Origin: Davidsoniella eucalypti
Lineage: Eukaryota; Ascomycota; Sordariomycetes; Microascales; Ceratocystidaceae
Assembly: GCA_004009845.1 (NCBI GenBank)
Contig: RMBW01000312.1
Span: 1-13,431 of the forward strand
Direction: 5' to 3'
Length of the DNA stretch: 13,431 nucleotides
The notes under the pieces were generated by a model. That model was not told the DNA's origin. It made no database searches and worked only from the letters and a program-made list of their open reading frames with translations. Below, piece by piece: positions 5,891 through 13,431 of the stretch; within the stretch, counting starts at the first letter, position 1; the number at the start of each line of letters is the position of its first letter. The translations under genes were made by a program, and so were the position numbers.

Positions 5891-7527
5891 TCGGCCACAT
5901 TGTGCCCGGTCAAAGCAGCCTCAGGTCCCCGCGCAGCGCCCAGATTCTTCTGTCACGATTTCTTAGCAACCCTCACATCCTCGGCTTCGGCGCGTCCTCC
6001 AGCAAAGACATCCCCATACGCACCAAGGAGAACACCCCTAAAGTCAAAATCGAAGCCCCTCGTCGCTCTCTAAGCGGTCACCCCCTGCCAGGCGCATACT
6101 CCGACGATACAGCAGACGTCTTCGAAGTTCTGTCCGCCAAATACCAAGCTGCCCTCGATAAAGCCCAACTGGATCCAACCGAATGGATATCACCCACTGC
6201 GCCAAGATGGGACTTCCAGTTCCACCACAACTTCAAAGTCGCAGAGATCCAGATGGCCGCACTCCAGGGCATGGCAGAACGCTCAGCCCCCGAATTCAAG
6301 GACCCTGTACGCACTGCTGAAGTACTGGACAACCTAGGCCGAGACATCCTCGAGCTCCTCGGTGGCAAATACGAAGACCCAGCCAACGACAACTTAGTAG
6401 ACCTCAACCAGCTCGACGACTTAGAGGACAGACTCAAACCTCTCAACCTACGTCTCGCCCCTATCCGCGAACACGCCCCCACGCCTCCAGAGAAAAGGCT
6501 CACAACAACACCAGCATTCCCTCCTACAGCTCACGGGATCGCCTTACTACCCCCTCGCGACGACCAGCTTGCCCGCCGCAAAGATGTTATCGACGCAGTC
6601 CGCAAGTTCGACGGCACCTTCGATTACGCCACCTGGAAGATGGAGCTTAACGAGAAATTTCTCGTGGACTCTTACCGCTTCTACTCAACCAGAGACCAGC
6701 TGGCGTACACGATGAACGCCCTGTCGACGGAGATCAAGGAACAAGTTCGCACCAAGTACCTCGAATGCCTCCCCATGAACACCGGCTTCCAGGCCTTCCT
6801 CTCTTACCTTGACTCGCGATACGACGACCCCGACCGAGCGAGACTTGCCAACCGCGAATTGCTGAAGCTCAAGCAAGGCCCTACCGAGACATTCGAATCC
6901 TTTACCAACCGTCTCTGCTCCCTGCGCGACAAAGCCCATTTCTACGACCATAACACCCTCCTCTCCGTCCTCCAAGAAGGCCTCCACCTGGACATGCAAG
7001 TGCACTTAGCCAACATGTTCCATATCAGACCACTAGACGAAATGATCTCACAGATGCGCCCAGTCGCCCGCATCAAGGAAAGCGCCCTCGCCAAAGCCAA
7101 GGCCATAAACTCCAACCACTGGCGTTCAAACCCCTCGCCGACACCATCTCGTACGCCCGCGCCCAAATCACAAACCTCCTCAACCGACAGGCCCTGCTAT
7201 CACTGCCGCCAAACAGGCCACTACGCCTCCATGTGCCCTCTCACGCCCTGCCAGTACTGCAGCAGCCAAGCACATCCCTCAGGCACATGTCCTACGGCCG
7301 TATCCTGCTCTGCCTGCCAACGCAAGGGTCACACCGCTACTAACTGCCGTTCCAAGTCTCGCGCCTCTCGCCCTTCGGTCAAGGCCAACGCCGTCAGCAC
7401 GGCCCCTAGCTTCTCCCTGGATGACGTCCGCGCTCTTATTAGCGAGCAAATGTCAACCTCACAGCCACGCGCCCAGGGAGCCACTACCACTAACGTGACG
7501 GATACAGGAGATCTCATGGATTTTTAG
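5869..7527 (+). CDS. Chromovirus Gag: capsid and three CCHC zinc knuckles
   Basis: The structural protein that forms the virus-like particle and binds element RNA. This frame is open from 5857 to TAG at 7525-7527; 5869 is a TTG, and the first ATG is at 6253, so the true N terminus probably lies in the hydrophobic ORF upstream, linked by a lost base. Numbering from 5869: residues about 235-400 form an Ile/Leu/Phe-rich capsid region of retrotransposon Gag type (FDGTFDYATWKMELNEKF; KLKQGPTETFESFTNRL). Three CX2CX4HX4C knuckles follow at 443-456, 461-474 and 480-493, where most Ty3/gypsy Gags have one or two. A Ser/Arg/Lys-rich stretch and a short acidic tail close the protein. Codons are C-ending. 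Pol begins 64 bases downstream in another frame. Confidence 0.85.
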   Translation: MSISTDIIGHIVPGQSSLRSPRSAQILLSRFLSNPHILGFGASSSKDIPIRTKENTPKVKIEAPRRSLSGHPLPGAYSDDTADVFEVLSAKYQAALDKAQLDPTEWISPTAPRWDFQFHHNFKVAEIQMAALQGMAERSAPEFKDPVRTAEVLDNLGRDILELLGGKYEDPANDNLVDLNQLDDLEDRLKPLNLRLAPIREHAPTPPEKRLTTTPAFPPTAHGIALLPPRDDQLARRKDVIDAVRKFDGTFDYATWKMELNEKFLVDSYRFYSTRDQLAYTMNALSTEIKEQVRTKYLECLPMNTGFQAFLSYLDSRYDDPDRARLANRELLKLKQGPTETFESFTNRLCSLRDKAHFYDHNTLLSVLQEGLHLDMQVHLANMFHIRPLDEMISQMRPVARIKESALAKAKAINSNHWRSNPSPTPSRTPAPKSQTSSTDRPCYHCRQTGHYASMCPLTPCQYCSSQAHPSGTCPTAVSCSACQRKGHTATNCRSKSRASRPSVKANAVSTAPSFSLDDVRALISEQMSTSQPRAQGATTTNVTDTGDLMDF

Positions 7528-7553
7528 ACAGTCGGGATAAATCGCGCCCCGAC
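7525..7553 (+). other. Gag stop codon with immediate GC-rich hairpin
   Basis: Three bases after the gag TAG, GTCGGG (7531-7536) can pair with CCCGAC (7548-7553) around an 11-nt loop. The placement resembles recoding stimulators, but neither readthrough nor a simple +1 or -1 shift reaches the pol frame: stops occur at 7573-7575 (frame 1), 7563-7565 (-1) and 7538-7540 (+1). The function is unproven. Confidence 0.4.
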
Positions 7554-7591
7554 CAGGGGGATTAATTGGTGACCAGATAGTTGAAACTGAG

Positions 7592-8100
7592 ATGGGGGCT
7601 TTAGGAAATTACTTAGACGTAAGTTTAGGAAGTTATTCTACGAAAGCCCTCGTCGACAGCGGATGCCTCACCGTCGCCGTCATTCCCCCGCGTCTCCTCC
7701 ACCTTGCTACCCTCACACACCCTATCTCCGAACGGGTCATCGTCCAAGTCACTACGCTGGACAACCCCCCACTCATCGACACCATCGCCGAACTCCCCCT
7801 GACCATCAACGGCCACACGGAAACCATTTGGGCCTACGTGGTTCCCGGCCAGTCCGAAGACATAATTCTAGGACAAAGATGGTTAGTTAACAACGACGTT
7901 CGGCTCAGGCCCAGGACTCAGGAAATTACAATCTTACCAGCAGAAGAGTTAACTGCTGAGGAATTCTACAAGCTCTGTGGAAGTGCGGATAACCCGCATA
8001 TTTATAGAGCTTCGCTAGAGAATATCAAGATTGCACTCGCACACAAAGACAAGTCCCGTCCCCACTTGCCGGATTGGTTAGAACCTGTTGCCTCGGCTTT
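7592..8100 (+). pseudogene. Pol: aspartic protease
   Basis: The retropepsin that would cleave Gag-Pol. The catalytic triad ALVDSG is at residues 19-24 from the ATG at 7592 (Asp codon 7655-7657). The second conserved hydrophobic motif, IILGQRWL, follows about 70 residues later, normal for a pseudo-dimeric retropepsin. A linker with LPDWLEPVASAF leads into reverse transcriptase. The frame is open from 7541, and 7592 is its first ATG. At TTTTCGAC (about 8098-8104) homology jumps to the next frame, consistent with one extra T. Read on in the original frame, it runs to 8317 as nonsense. It is not contiguous with gag, so how Pol is translated is unclear. Confidence 0.8.
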
Positions 8101-8722
8101 TCGACCCCAAATTAGCCACTACGTTACCTCCGCATCGACCAGGGATAGACCTGGAAATCAAGTTGAAACCAGGCGCCACGTTACCTACCCAATCACTCTA
8201 CCCTGTCACGCGCGCAGAACTCCTAGTCCTACAAAAGACCCTAGAAGGTCTCAAGCAGTCTCAGTTCATAGGACCAGCCAACTCCGAATATGGCTCGTCC
8301 GTACTGTTTGTCAATAAACCAGGAGGTGGTGTACGCTTTTGCATCGACTATCGTGGTGTTAATGATGCGTCTATCAAGGATAAGTACCCCCTACCACTTA
8401 TGGGAGAAACCCTCCAACGCATCGCGAGCTCCGAATGGGTTTCAAAGGTCGACGTGATCTCCGCCTTCCACAGGATTCGCATAGCCCCAGGCTCTGAACA
8501 CATAACAGCTTTTAGAACACCCCTGGGTGCCTTCCAGTGGAACGTCGTCCCTTTCGGCTTAACCAACGCCCCTGCTGCCTTCCAGAGACGCATCAACGGA
8601 GTCCTCGACAAATGGCACGGTATCAGCTGCGACGCCTACATTGACGATGTGTGCATCTATTCTAAGGGCTCGCTCCAAGACCATCGCAACCTCGTCCTGG
8701 AAATAGTCTCTGCCCTCGACAA
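8091..8722 (+). pseudogene. Pol: reverse transcriptase fingers and palm
   Basis: This is the Ty3/gypsy reverse transcriptase core, in the frame of 8091. In order: LPPHRPGIDLEIKLKPGA, YPVTRAEL, SSVLFVNKPGGGVRFCIDYR, KYPLPLMGETL, palm motif A VDVISAFHRI (Asp at 8451-8453), PFGLTNAPAAFQ, and the catalytic YIDD at 8637-8648 followed by VCIYS. All catalytic aspartates are present. The domain enters from the protease frame by a shift near 8100 and leaves by another at about 8715-8722, where one missing base moves homology (DLQLDIKKCEF) to the frame of 8723. There are no nonsense codons within it. The protein is chromovirus-like throughout. Confidence 0.9.
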
Positions 8723-9480
8723 GCCGACCTCCAACTCGACATCAAGAAGTGCGAGTTCGCAGCCAAGGAGATCAAGTTCCTAGGCTTCCTAGTCGGCCCT
8801 GGTATCGGCATAAGGGCAGACCCCGAAAAGACTGAAGCCATTCGTAATTGGGAGCGCCCCTACACTCTAACCGAACTCCGCCGCTTTATTGGTTTCATAA
8901 ACTTCTATAGGGACTTCGTCCCGCGCATATCCGACACCCTTGCGCCATTAACCAACCTAACTAAAAAGGACACCCCCTTTTGGTCCCCTGCCTGCGACCA
9001 GGCCTTCCACAGCATCAAGGATGCCTTCATCTCTCCTCCTCTACTAGCCCCCTACGACCCTGACAGGGAAACAATCCTCTCCGCCGACTCCTCAGGCTAT
9101 GCTCTAGGCGCTGAACTCACCCAGCGCGGCCCTGACGGACATCACCACCCCATTGCCTTCCTATCTAGGAAACTCACGCCAGCAGAATCCAACTATCCCA
9201 TCCATGACAAGGAAATGCTGGCTATCTACTGGTCCATTCGTCAGTGGAGACACTTCCTGCTAGGTATACACTTCACGGTCTTCACCGACCATCGCAACCT
9301 GGAGTTCTTCAGGACCAAAAGGTCCTTAGCAGAAAGGCAGCGCCGCTGGGGATACGAACTGTCGGACTTTTCCTTTGAGCTTAAACACCGTCCTGGAACA
9401 GACCAAGTGATCCCCGACGCACTATCGCGCAGGGACCAGGACATGCCCAAGGATGCCAATGACGACAGGCTCATGAGTAG
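8723..9480 (+). pseudogene. Pol: RT thumb/connection and RNase H
   Basis: The frame continues reverse transcriptase after the shift at about 8722: LDIKKCEFA, IKFLGFLVGPGI, LRRFIGFINFYRDFVP, LAPLTNLTKK and FWSPACDQAF. RNase H follows with acidic residues in SADSSGYALGA (Asp 9086-9088), HDKEMLA (Glu 9212-9214) and FTDHRNL (Asp 9287-9289), then FELKHRPGTDQVIPDALSRR, the usual end of the domain. It would degrade the RNA strand and generate the polypurine primer. The frame runs on to 9661, but homology leaves it between 9477 and 9510. There are no stops inside the domain. Confidence 0.9.
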
Positions 9481-10702
9481 AGTACACCAACTCCTCCCCC
9501 GCAACAGCAGGAGACAACCTAGTAGTTGTCAACGCCCTTTGGTCCAACATCCCGGACGCCGACATTCCCTCAGACGAAATAGCCACACAGTCCACTCTCC
9601 CCTCACCCTTCGGGGACGCCGACCTCACCTCACTATGGACACAAGCCCTGCAGACCAATAATAGATGGTGGCTTGCACGATCCCTTGTCCTCGATGGCGC
9701 CAGATCATTCCCCTCAGCATGGGGCCTCCAATGGCAAATCAGCGAATGTTCCATCGACGACCGAGGCCTCCTACGCTGGCGTAACAGACTATGGATCCCT
9801 CGCTTTGAACCCCTCCGCACCAAGCTAATCCAGACTATCCACGACTCACACTTGTCTGGACACCCTGGCCGCGAAATCACACGGGACCTAGTTTCACGGG
9901 AGTACTCCTGGCCAGGACTCACCAACGATGTACGCCAATTCGTAGCCAACTGCACTACATGCGGTAAAAGCAAGTATTGGCGGGAACAGAAGCGCGGACT
10001 CTTGAAACCTCTTCCTGTTCCAGACCGCCACTGGACCGAGCTAGCCATGGACTTCATTGGCCCCTTACCACCTTCCAAGCACTGCACATTCATCCTCGGC
10101 GTCACCGACAGACTCTCCAAGTCGCAGATCCTTATCCCCATGTCAGACACCTCCGCGAAAGCAACAGCTGACGCTCTATTCACCCACGTATTCGCACACC
10201 ACGGTTTTCCCTCAGCCATCGTGTCAGACCGCGGCCCCCAGTTCACATCACTATTCTGGGGAGAAGCATGCCGCCGTCTCAACATCAAACGTCGCCTCTC
10301 TACGGCCTTTCACCCTCAAACCGACGGTGCCCAGGAGCGAAGCAACCAGGAGATTGAAACCTTCCTCAGGATCTTCTGTTCCTTCGCCCAGGACAACTGG
10401 GCGGATCTCCTTCCACAAGCACAGATCGCCCTAAACAACCGCACCGTCTCCAGCACTGCCATCTCCCCCTTCTTCGCGACACACGGTTACAACATGGACA
10501 TCATCGAGCCATCTCCCACTAGCGAACCATCCTCTACGCAGTCCCCGGTACACGACGCCCAGGCCTTCCTAGACAAAATCCGCGACGCCACCAGTTTCGC
10601 ACAGGTTGCCATGGCGTCAGCACAGGATTATCAGGAGACAGCAGCTAACCGCCGCCGCCAGCCAGCCTCCCAGTTTCAGATAGGAGACGTAGTGCTCCTG
10701 AA
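9477..10702 (+). pseudogene. Pol: integrase zinc-binding and DDE core
   Basis: Integrase in a single open frame from 9477. After a linker, the HHCC zinc domain reads HDSHLSGHPG (about 9840) and CTTC (9951-9962). The catalytic core has Asp in MDFIGPLP (10050-10052), Asp in VSDRGPQFTS (10227-10229) and Glu in DGAQERSN (10335-10337), with exactly 35 residues between the last two, the D,D-35-E pattern. Neighbouring HPQTDG and SAIVSD are typical of chromoviruses. The C-terminal GDVVLL starts the next domain, then the frame ends in nonsense at 10742; at CTGAAATGC (about 10698-10703) homology continues in another frame. A long antisense open frame (9422-10288) is a shadow of this gene. Confidence 0.9.
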
Positions 10703-11244
10703 ATGCGAAACATCGCTTCTGAAAGACCCTCTAAGAAGCTAGATTGGCTAGCTCGCCGCTACACGGTTACAGGCCTGATAGGCACCCACGCAGTCCGACT
10801 TAACATTCCAGGCCTAGTCCACCCAGTCTTCCACATCAGCAAGGTACGACACGCAGGGACTAACCCCCTGCCCTCACAGGTCATCCAAGACGACGAACCT
10901 GAGGCTGTCTCAAGGGAGGAAGCATACGGAGACGACGCTATAGCCGAAGGAGAATTCCGCGTGGAAGAAATTGTCCGCCAACGGAAATACCGTGGGCATG
11001 AACAAGCACTGGTTAATGGTCTGGTTACCAGGACCCTACTTGGGAACCAGTGAAACATATCGAAGACACCCTCGCATGGCGCATATTCTTAGACCGCGCG
11101 CTAATTGGAGCAGCATCAGCTGACTTCCTACCCAAGACAGGGGGGCCCGTTTCATGCACCCCTACGGGGGGCCTCATTTTTTACCCACCCACCATCCCCA
11201 TTATTAGCGCAAAATGTATTTTAGTATTTTTAGATTATAGTTAG
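10703..11244 (+). pseudogene. Pol C terminus: GPY/F-like module and chromodomain
   Basis: The end of integrase. RNIASERPSKKLDW and RYTVTGLIG, then LNIPGLVHPVFHISKVR, match the module that follows the DDE core in chromoviruses. After an acidic linker, a chromodomain starts at about 10949 (GEFRVEEIVRQRKYRG) and continues after a shift at 11015-11017 as KWSGYQDPTWEP and a closing helix to about 11090. The shift fits one lost base in GTTAATGG, since the other frame ends at 11053. Conserved aromatic positions of the chromo fold (the Trp of KWSGY and that of TWEP) are kept; the first is Phe. Chromodomains steer integration to marked chromatin, often heterochromatin. About 50 low-complexity codons follow to TAG at 11242-11244. 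Confidence 0.85.
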
Positions 11245-11251
11245 CATCCGA

Positions 11252-11286
11252 GAGGGGGGGCTAATGTCACGGGGGGGGGGGGCTAA
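11252..11286 (+). promoter_or_regulatory. Duplicated polypurine tract
   Basis: GAGGGGGGG then CTAA then TGTCAC (11252-11270) is immediately followed by twelve G, CTAA and the 3' LTR start TGTCAG (11271-11292). A G-rich tract just upstream of the LTR is the plus-strand primer site. Here it is present twice, and the first copy abuts the start of an LTR of the diverged type (TGTCACGGG, as at 5001). Confidence 0.75.
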
Positions 11287-11465
11287 TGTCAGGGGCTAAG
11301 GCCCAGTTGGTATTTGGCTAAGTAAGATACTCAGCCAGATAAACGGTTATAAATAGGGACCTATTCCCGCCGTATTCCAACAGATATTAGTCTTTCTCCT
11401 TCATCGGTATCAATCGAAGTCTTTACTCTAGATTGCTTGCCATTGCCTCTTCCTAGTTCGTGTCA
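11287..11465 (+). repeat. 3' LTR
   Basis: A 179-bp copy identical to 5163-5341 except C instead of T at 11332, which mismatches one pair in the U3 hairpin. It ends GTGTCA at 11465; LINE reading frame resumes at the next bases (GCCATCCCTGAGGTC). No duplicated target is found on either side. Confidence 0.95.
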
Positions 11466-12710
11466 TAGGGCCATCCCTGAGGTCTTCCACTATGTCTACA
11501 CGGAGCTATTCACTAAAGGCAGTGTCCTACGGTTGTGGCGCCAGGGCATTGGAGTGATATTGAAAAAACCCAACAAGCCAGACTATTCCCGTATCAAGGC
11601 ATATCGGATTATCACGCTGCTGAACTGCTTAGGTAAAGTATTGGAACGAATTTTTGCACAGAGACTTGGTTTCTTGGCTGCAACAAAGGACGACCTACTT
11701 CACCCAACACAGTTTGACGGACGGAAACAACGATCGACGATCGATGCAGCAATGTTCTCATGGACCAAGTCAAGTCATGGAAAGAACAGGGCCTGAAATC
11801 GAGTATTGCACTACTTGATATCAAAGGCGCTTTCGACCATGTTAATGGACACCCTACTGTGGCACTGCAGAAATCTAGGTCTTCCGAATAACTGCACCCA
11901 ATGGATTGCAGCCTTCCTTCAAAAGAGGAAGGTCCAGATATGTTTTGATGGCAAACGAACAAACTTCTATACCATTGACCAGGGCATACCGCAAGGCAGC
12001 CCGATGTTCCCTATTCTGTTCTTGATTTATTCGAGACTTATACACATAAATATCCCCAAATCCATCCAAGTTCATGGCATTCAGCTCTCATACATTGATG
12101 ATATTCTGATTACGGTAGCTTCAAAAAGCTTTGCGAGAAATTGCAGAGCTCTAGAGGCTATCGTTGAAGATCTCACCAGGCAAGCCGACGATAGTTCCGT
12201 CGAATTTGAGAGTTCCAAGACTGAGCTTCTGCATTTAACAAGGAGTAAAGCAGCAAGCAACGAACACATAGACGTCCTAGGGACGACAATCCACCCGTCA
12301 GAGAAGATCAAATGGCTAGGAATCTGGCTAGACTGTCAGCTGAATTACAGCGTGCATGTCCAAGACAAAGCCCTGAAAGCGACCAGAACCCTAATGGGAA
12401 TTCAACGGATTTCGCGAAAGTATAGCGGCCTAAGTTCGAAAGCAACTAGACATCTGTACCAAGCTGTAATTAGGCCTATCATGGAATATGGTTCGACTCT
12501 CTGGTGGACAAAAATGAAACCCATCTCCCGCAAGAATCATGTTGAAAAAGTACAAAGTTTGGCGATTTCCATGATGCTGGGCACCTACAAACAGGCTCCG
12601 AAAAGAGCTTGTGAAATAGAGGCAGGCATCAAACCGGTTGAAATCGATTTGGAATGGAATAACCTCAAGTACGGAACAAGATTACTAAAATTCCCCAAGC
12701 ACCACACAAA
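11466..12710 (+). pseudogene. LINE ORF2, reverse transcriptase part (broken)
   Basis: This resumes LINE ORF2 downstream of the chromovirus. It starts at AIPEVF, within the region that normally reads APGPDGIP, so about 70-100 residues between RYTKP and this point are missing. In order: LRLWRQGIGVILKKPNKPDY, LLNCLGKVLERI, GRKQRSTIDAA, motif A LLDIKGAFDHV (Asp 11817-11819 and 11835-11837), WIAAFLQKRKV, motif B QGIPQGSP, catalytic YIDD (12091-12102), the thumb WLGIWLDCQLNY, and RPIMEYGSTLWW. Frame changes: about 11757 (one base lost in TTCTCATGG) and about 11845 (one gained, returning to the original frame), then at about 12705 into RNase H. The reading between 11760 and 11845 ends in a stop in either flanking frame. 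Catalytic residues remain, but the protein cannot be made as sequenced. Confidence 0.85.
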
Positions 12711-13112
12711 TACCAAAAGTCAAAAAAGAAGAAGCAAAGGAAATCCACCTGGCAACCCTAGAAAATCTATGGTTAGGAGAAGCCTATTGTTTGTATACCG
12801 ACGGGTCTATGGAAGGAGAAAAATCCTCCTACGCCTTTGCCGACATAGACAATAAAACGGTTACGGTTTCAAGAGGCAAAAGCCTTAGGGCCTTACACTG
12901 AGGTTGCAGACTGCGAAAGCTATGCAATATACAGAGCCCTCTGCTACGTTCGAAAGCTGCCAATAAGGAAAAGAGTCCTGATCTTTGTCGACAGCCAAGC
13001 TGCCATCCAAAGAGTATGGAAGCCTGGAATATTCACGAATCTTATAGAGAAGCTAAACCTACAAGACCTAGACACTAGTATAGAAATACACTGGTGCCCA
13101 GGCCATGTGTAA
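12706..13112 (+). pseudogene. LINE ORF2, RNase H part (broken)
   Basis: A cellular-type RNase H domain as found in Tad1/I LINEs. LYTDGSMEGEKSSYAF (Asp near 12800) lies in the frame of 12791. After one extra base near 12885 the frame of 12888 gives GPYTEVADCESYAIYRAL (Glu) and VLIFVDSQAAIQ (Asp), then EIHWCPGHV and TAA at 13110-13112. The last conserved segment (GNExAD in relatives, with the fourth acidic residue) is not encoded before the stop. The antisense LINE copy has TGTAA at the matching position, so the stop may be original to this family or an old shared change. Upstream, KKEEAKEIHLATLENLW joins it to the reverse transcriptase through a frame change at about 12705. Confidence 0.8.
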
Positions 13113-13431
13113 AGAACGGGCAGGCAGGAATTCAAAGGGAAACCAGTGATCACTGGGAGAGTAGTCACTCGAAGGTGGTTTTGGAGTTTTCAGGATAATC
13201 GAGTTACACAGAATAATAAATTAAGTAAATCGGGACTAAATCAGGACAGGAGCCGGAGCGAAGATAGGAACAAGAGCGGGGACAAGAAGGTAAGAACAGG
13301 AGCAGGAGCAAAGATAAGAACAGGAACAGGAACAAGAAGAGGAGGTTGCACCAGTAGGTCAGGTACACAGGGAGTTGTAAGCTTGGAGGGGAAGGCAAAA
13401 GGAGAACAGAAAAAAGATACAAGCAAGCTAC
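13113..13431 (+). mobile_element. LINE 3' region, purine-rich, inverted copy of left end
   Basis: This is a continuation of the LINE past ORF2. It contains GTGATCACT (13146-13154), then an A/G-rich tract of AGGAGCA, AGATAAGAACAGG and GGAACA units (about 13238-13345), and TTGTAAGCTTGGAGGGGAA. It is the inverse of window positions about 487-203. The + strand is open in one frame to the window end, but purine-rich DNA has few stops, and the left copy has stops and an indel there, so it is taken as untranslated. The LINE 3' end and poly(A) lie beyond the window. Confidence 0.75.

Larger units (their letters stand above)
5163..11465 (+). mobile_element. Ty3/gypsy chromovirus (Tf1/sushi-like), nested in the LINE
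   Basis: A 6.3-kb LTR retrotransposon bounded by 179-bp LTRs beginning TG and ending CA that differ at one position (T at 5208, C at 11332). Internal order: self-complementary primer site, leader with tandem repeats, gag with zinc knuckles, protease, reverse transcriptase, RNase H, integrase with a C-terminal chromodomain, polypurine tract. Integrase downstream of RNase H places it in Ty3/gypsy, and the chromodomain makes it a chromovirus. No target-site duplication is present: the left flank ends CCTCA (or ATATAC before the diverged LTR), while the right flank begins TAGGG. LINE coding sequence continues on the right after a gap. Gag-pol is broken by about six single-base frameshifts, so this copy is not autonomous if the sequence is correct. 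Confidence 0.92.

Noticed and set aside
6078..6503. 141-codon minus-strand frame inside gag
   Set aside because: It is an antisense shadow of C-rich gag codons, with a Ser/Arg-rich composition and no start context or motif.
7519..7530. GATTTTTAGA as a slippery heptamer for a programmed gag-pol frameshift
   Set aside because: Only five T precede the A, and both shifted frames close (7563 and 7538) before the protease frame opens.
7619..7624. GTAAGT, a consensus splice donor at the start of pol
   Set aside because: No matching branch site and acceptor was found that would make sense, and the frame is open across it with protease homology.
9422..10288. 288-codon open frame on the minus strand
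   Set aside because: It lies antisense to integrase, whose D,D-35-E and zinc motifs are unambiguous; the C-ending codons of the real gene leave the opposite strand open. No domain was recognised in it.
13113..13431. Open plus-strand frame running past the LINE stop to the window end
   Set aside because: The purine-rich simple repeat explains the lack of stops; no start codon or domain is present, and the matching left copy has stops in this frame.

Overview
The window looks like a transposon-dense, AT-rich intergenic stretch of a filamentous fungal genome, most probably an ascomycete. The basis is a Tad1/I-like non-LTR retrotransposon (LINE) carrying its own RNase H and a Ty3/gypsy chromovirus, both common in ascomycetes; species and genus cannot be told. 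No host gene, tRNA, rRNA or CRISPR array is supportable. Every convincing coding stretch belongs to a retroelement, and most are broken.

Layout. Positions 1 to about 487 hold the 3' end of a LINE on the minus strand, 5'-truncated at about 487. Positions 488 to about 3070 are AT-rich and apparently non-coding, but carry four copies of a very short repeat with an A-rich tail. One copy (2161-2238) is flanked by a perfect 13-bp target-site duplication and looks like a tiny retroposon. From about 3075 a second LINE of the same family runs on the plus strand: ORF1 (3170-3871, no zinc knuckle) overlaps ORF2 (start 3864, APE-type endonuclease). ORF2 is cut at 5000 and resumes at 11466 with reverse transcriptase and RNase H, then a purine-rich 3' region (13113 to the window end) that is an inverted copy of the left end of the window.

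The LINE is interrupted at 5001-11465 by a chromovirus. A diverged LTR (5001-5162) sits directly against the true 5' LTR (5163-5341). Then come an 11-nt self-complementary primer-binding site of Tf1/sushi type, a repeat-bearing leader, gag with three CCHC knuckles, pol (protease, reverse transcriptase, RNase H, integrase, chromodomain), a duplicated polypurine tract and the 3' LTR (11287-11465). The two LTRs differ at one of 179 positions, so the insertion should be recent, yet gag-pol carries about six single-base frameshifts and no nonsense substitution inside the domains. There is no target-site duplication, and roughly 70-100 LINE codons are missing at the insertion point.

How the parts work together: the chromovirus would transcribe from its LTR, prime reverse transcription with its own RNA 5' end, package through Gag and integrate with a chromodomain-bearing integrase. 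The LINE would copy itself by target-primed reverse transcription, and LINE machinery of this kind could also have moved the short A-tailed repeats. As sequenced, neither large element is intact.
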